Source of the DNA: Botryococcus braunii
Taxonomy: Eukaryota; Chlorophyta; Trebouxiophyceae
Reading direction: 5' to 3'
DNA: 11,987 bases
NCBI GenBank assembly: GCA_002005505.1
Contig: MVGU01001999.1
Coordinates: forward strand, 2,501-14,487
Shown here: positions 9,547 to 11,987 of the stretch, piece by piece
Numbering within the stretch: position 1 is the stretch's first letter
How the letters are laid out: every line of letters starts with the position of its first letter
Position numbers and translations under genes: made by a program
The notes under the pieces: model-generated
Told to the model about the DNA's origin: nothing
Database searches by the model: none
The model's input: the letters and a program-made list of their open reading frames with translations, nothing else

Positions 9547-9764
9547 TTTTGTCCGAGTCGCACGTGTTTCCTCTGCGAAGTTCGAGGTGGCTGTTCGGGA
9601 GATCATGTGCTTCGTACGAAAGGTCGATGGATCCATAGAGGCGACCAATATGAAATCATTGTTAGCCTTTGAAATTTGATCCACTATCTTTGTGTGAAGT
9701 CCGCCGATTTCGCTATTTCTTTGTGCGATGGCAAGGAGTCCAGCCAGCCCAGCGACGATGGGGG
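9547..9764 (-). CDS. Unassigned exon with hydrophobic segment
   Basis: On the minus strand a good acceptor (atggtttcag) at 9767-9765 and a donor (ACAAAA/gtatgt) after 9547 bracket a 218-bp open stretch of about 72 codons. It opens with a hydrophobic helix-like run PIVAGLAGLLAIA, then a polar part with QRNSEIGGLHTKIVDQISKA and NNDFILVASMDPSTF, and ends EETRATRTK. The opposite strand is interrupted by stops in two of its three frames. One membrane or buried helix followed by a soluble part is plausible. I recognise no family. It begins in phase 1 and ends in phase 0, so it would be an internal exon. It is transcribed in the same direction as the PPK2 fragment but nothing links the two. Confidence 0.45.
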
Positions 9765-9937
9765 CTGAAACCATAAAACACTGTAAGGGCCTGATGCTAG
9801 ACCTCCTAAAATGTATTTTGGCATCCAAGTTAGTTTTTTAAGGATGGGTTGTTACGGTTGATTGATCTTTTAAAACTTTTCCACACTTTATCCACATGCA
9901 CGAGACTAAACTGCCACGCCCTTTATTCTGAATGCAG

Positions 9938-10044
9938 ATGGATCAATGCTGAATCAGCAAGAGCATGATAAAACCCCTAAGGGATATGCTGATATTGAGC
10001 ATCTTAGGCGTGGGCAAAGCGCCGGGAGGGAACTTCGTTTCAAG
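9938..10044 (+). CDS. Unassigned exon-like stretch, hydrophilic
   Basis: An acceptor (tctgaatgcag) precedes position 9938 and a donor (TTCAAG/gtgatc) follows 10044. The frame between reads GSMLNQQEHDKTPKGY, ADIEHLRRGQSAGRELRFK, rich in charged residues. Without splicing the frame stays open to 10392, starting from the ATG at 9946. I recognise no domain. Splice phase (ends in phase 0) does not match the next exon-like stretch at 10194 directly, so an intermediate exon or a different border would be needed. Confidence 0.35.
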
Positions 10045-10193
10045 GTGATCCTGTTGCAAGCGCACACGCAATATGTAATCTGGAAGAACAATGCGAACTC
10101 TCCGTTAAATGCATATGGAGGGAATCTGTTTTTAATCTATGATTTGTTGATTTCCTTATCTGCTACAATACATGCGCTGCCTTTAACTTCAGG

Positions 10194-10349
10194 TACCGGT
10201 GCAGATGCAAATGGACACACTTTGACATCTTACTGCCCTTGCGTTCTCAGCTCAATGGTCATGACTCCAAGATTGAGTTTTTGTTTTTTCAAGATGCACT
10301 TATGTTTGCTTGTGATGAGTACGAAATATTTACTAGTAGACCTGCCTAG
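10194..10349 (+). CDS. Unassigned terminal-exon-like stretch
   Basis: After a pyrimidine-rich acceptor (ctttaacttcag, AG at 10191-10192) the second frame gives 51 codons and a TAG at 10347-10349. It reads YRCRCKWTHFDILLPLRSQL, then NGHDSKIEFLFFQDALMFAC, then DEYEIFTSRPA. The composition (mixed charged and aromatic residues, three Cys) looks protein-like. I recognise no family. It may be the last exon of the gene whose earlier exon is at 9938-10044, or a relic. Confidence 0.35.
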   Translation, partial: YRCRCKWTHFDILLPLRSQLNGHDSKIEFLFFQDALMFACDEYEIFTSRPA

Positions 10350-10603
10350 GTTGCATTGGCCTGTCAAGCATGGAAGCAGGCGTAGTGAATGATGAAGTCC
10401 GTTGCAACAGAAACATGCATGACCACTCATTTCCCCCTCCTCTAACATGCTTCATGCATGCATACAGGTTAGGAGAATCAGCATATATTCATTCTCCCAT
10501 TGCGCTTTGAGTATATCGCAACACAACCAGCCATGCCTCTCCTCCTTTCCTCCTTCCCCGCCTTTGATCCACGGCAGTACTGTACTGCCTTTGATGGTAC
10601 ATC

Positions 10604-11350
10604 ATGCGCAGTCTTAAGTACTTTACTGAGGGACAGAGTCTACAAATCAGGGAAGCTTCCGGAAAGGCCTCCGGCTGCGACAGCCCACGGGAGGAGCAGA
10701 GGAGCACCAGCCTGGGTATTTTCGCGGAAACTATCCGTCGTGGTACCCAAACGAGGCCTGCACAAAGTCCCCGGGGACCGCCAAGGGAAGGAAAAGGTGG
10801 CAGCAGCCCTTCCACTCAGCCTGGTGAGCTTCTGCAGGTTCCCCTTTGGAGTCTTGTCCAGGACATATCAAGAGATGTGGTAAAAGGATGGGGAACACGA
10901 GCGATCTTGGGGGCATTGGGCGAGTGCAAGCTGGCTGGGAGGGGCGAGAGATTTGAGGGTGGAGGAACAAAGAGACTACTGGAGGGATGTAGGAGAGAGC
11001 AGCAGAGGGGAGGCTTCCACGTTCAGAGGGAAGAATCGCTTGGTAGTTTTGGTTTTTGTTTCAGTGGGTCGTTTCACAGTGCCTTTGGCCCAGCAAATAT
11101 GGATAGCCTCTTCCGGACCCCTGGTTTCTGCCTGTGCATCTTCTCTTCCTTAGATTGTGACCCCACTGTACCTGCTCTTTTGTCCGATCCCGCTCCCCTC
11201 CCCATTCCGGCCTCCGCTCCCGCTCCCGCTTTGCTCTTCCGGCGCTGCTGGCGTCTTTTGTTGGCTCTCTTGCTGAAAACTCCAAGGCCCATGCTCAACG
11301 CCCACAACCTGAGCCAATGCAACTATCAAATAAGCCAATTTGAGTTCTGA
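10604..11350 (+). CDS. Doubtful 248-codon ORF, Pro/Ala/Gly-rich
   Basis: The frame opens after a TGA at 10592-10594 and runs from ATG 10604 to a TGA at 11348-11350. The first third is Ser/Pro/Arg/Gly-rich and includes GELLQVPLWSLVQDISRDVV. The later part has a Pro-Ala run (PAPLPIPASAPAPALL) made by simple CCGCTC-type repeats. The region is GC-rich, which lengthens open frames by chance, and minus-strand frames are also open here. No domain is recognised. It could contain an exon upstream of the SCD2-like exon, but it lacks the coiled-coil character expected there. Confidence 0.2.
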   Translation: MRSLKYFTEGQSLQIREASGKASGCDSPREEQRSTSLGIFAETIRRGTQTRPAQSPRGPPREGKGGSSPSTQPGELLQVPLWSLVQDISRDVVKGWGTRAILGALGECKLAGRGERFEGGGTKRLLEGCRREQQRGGFHVQREESLGSFGFCFSGSFHSAFGPANMDSLFRTPGFCLCIFSSLDCDPTVPALLSDPAPLPIPASAPAPALLFRRCWRLLLALLLKTPRPMLNAHNLSQCNYQISQFEF

Positions 11351-11489
11351 CAGGCTCTCATGAATGCTCTTGATGTTCGAAATTGTGGTACGGCATGCAT
11401 GTGCCTGGCACGCTCCAAACACACAGTCATGGTGTTCAGGGACGGAGGCCCGTGGAGAAAGGAGGGGGAGGGCTCAAGGGCCGGCCCTG

Positions 11490-11565
11490 CTGGAGGAAGA
11501 GATAGAGGAAGCCGCCATGAAGTGCCTCTGGCTCTCTCATTACTGGGGACTTGCTGCGCGGTACG
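11490..11565 (+). CDS. SCD2-like coiled-coil protein, single exon
   Basis: The frame reads LLEEEIEEAAMKCLWLSHYW then GLAARYG and ends at a donor (TACG/gtacgc) after 11565 in phase 1. This closely fits the conserved segment of plant SCD2 (STOMATAL CYTOKINESIS DEFECTIVE 2)-type coiled-coil proteins, where a coiled coil ends in a pattern like '[20 protein letters not shown]..YG'. Known SCD2 works with SCD1 in clathrin-linked traffic during plant cytokinesis; that is family knowledge, not seen here. The 5' border is uncertain (between about 11478 and 11496). Neither the upstream coiled-coil exons nor the following exon are recognised within the window, so this is either one exon of a gene with long introns or a stranded fragment. 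The in-frame ATG at 11517 is internal to the conserved segment and is unlikely to be the start. Confidence 0.6.
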
Positions 11566-11641
11566 GTACGCCAATGCTCCGTACCCTCTTCAATGGCCCT
11601 GTTCAGTATCCGTGCCATTGCAGATGCTATGATGACTCTAC

Positions 11642-11689
11642 TTTTGCAAAAGCAAGGACGGTCTGCTCATTGCTTTGCAAAAGCAAGGA
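11642..11689 (+). repeat. Two direct copies of TTTGCAAAAGCAAGGA
   Basis: TTTGCAAAAGCAAGGA occurs at 11643-11658 and 11674-11689, a 31-bp period, with a partly palindromic TTTTGCAAAA core in the first copy. It is a small tandem duplication without evident function. Confidence 0.85.
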
Positions 11690-11887
11690 TGACAGTGCCG
11701 GTTGCCGTGACATCAGTAATGGACTTATAGAATCCCCTTGGGTACTGCACGTGGATAACGTTGTCCTTCAAACTTGCACAAATGATGGAAGGATAGAACC
11801 TCTACCATTCTCATTTACATGTTTACTTACCTGCGCATGCTTTTGTCTCCCTCGTGGCTGAGCTTATCCTCCTCCCTCCCCCCCCTC

Positions 11888-11889
<2 letters not shown>

Positions 11890-11970
<81 letters not shown>

Positions 11971-11987
11971 TCTCTATCTCTCTCTCT
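11890..11987 (+). repeat. Compound (CT)n-(CA)n microsatellite, cut by the window end
   Basis: A pyrimidine lead-in passes into (CT)n to about 11951, then (CA)9-10 to 11970, then (CT)n with a TAT interruption to the window end. Its (CT) strand is complementary to the GA tract 2.75 kb upstream. Confidence 0.97.

Overview
This window looks like nuclear DNA of a land plant, probably not a flowering plant. The reasons are short exon-like reading frames bounded by GT..AG sites, very long GA/CT microsatellites, a fragment of a plant-type SCD2-like coiled-coil gene, and decayed Helitron DNA. There are no operons, Shine-Dalgarno sites, rRNA genes, tRNA genes or CRISPR arrays. Most of the 12 kb is non-coding or relic DNA, and all protein assignments were made by reading motifs, without a database search.

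Layout. 1-3369: AT-leaning DNA with no recognisable gene, a few small repeats and one hairpin. 3370-3797: a block that is GC-rich and full of palindromes from about 3490, with a TATA box near its start; it resembles part of an LTR. 3798-6421: a large imperfect inverted repeat (arms 3798-5136 and 5341-6421, spacer about 204 bp). Both outer arm regions encode, divergently, the N-terminal part of a Helitron Rep/helicase-like protein. In the right copy the reading continues outside the repeat on the + strand to about 7636. Its successive motifs (LFP region, LTLTIDE, QGRGSLHAHI, a Cys/GFPFPF region, DENIVPY) are in the normal family order but broken by stops and frameshifts. The helicase part is missing.

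7644-7999 (minus strand): the first two coding exons of a polyphosphate kinase 2 (PPK2)-like gene, including its Walker A motif. The recognisable PPK2 reading stops within about 8 bp of where the recognisable Helitron reading stops, so the two broken genes face each other tail to tail. A leader intron and a weak TATA box lie upstream of the PPK2 start. 8838-9137: about 290 bp of (GA)n followed by ten G. 9.5-10.35 kb: exon-like frames on both strands that I cannot assign. 10.6-11.35 kb: a GC-rich ORF of doubtful status. 11490-11565: one exon of an SCD2-like coiled-coil protein. The window ends inside a (CT)n/(CA)n tract.

The parts do not form a pathway. The main interest is structural: an inverted duplication of a Helitron Rep gene, its abrupt junction with a PPK2 gene fragment, and the presence of PPK2 in what appears to be a plant.
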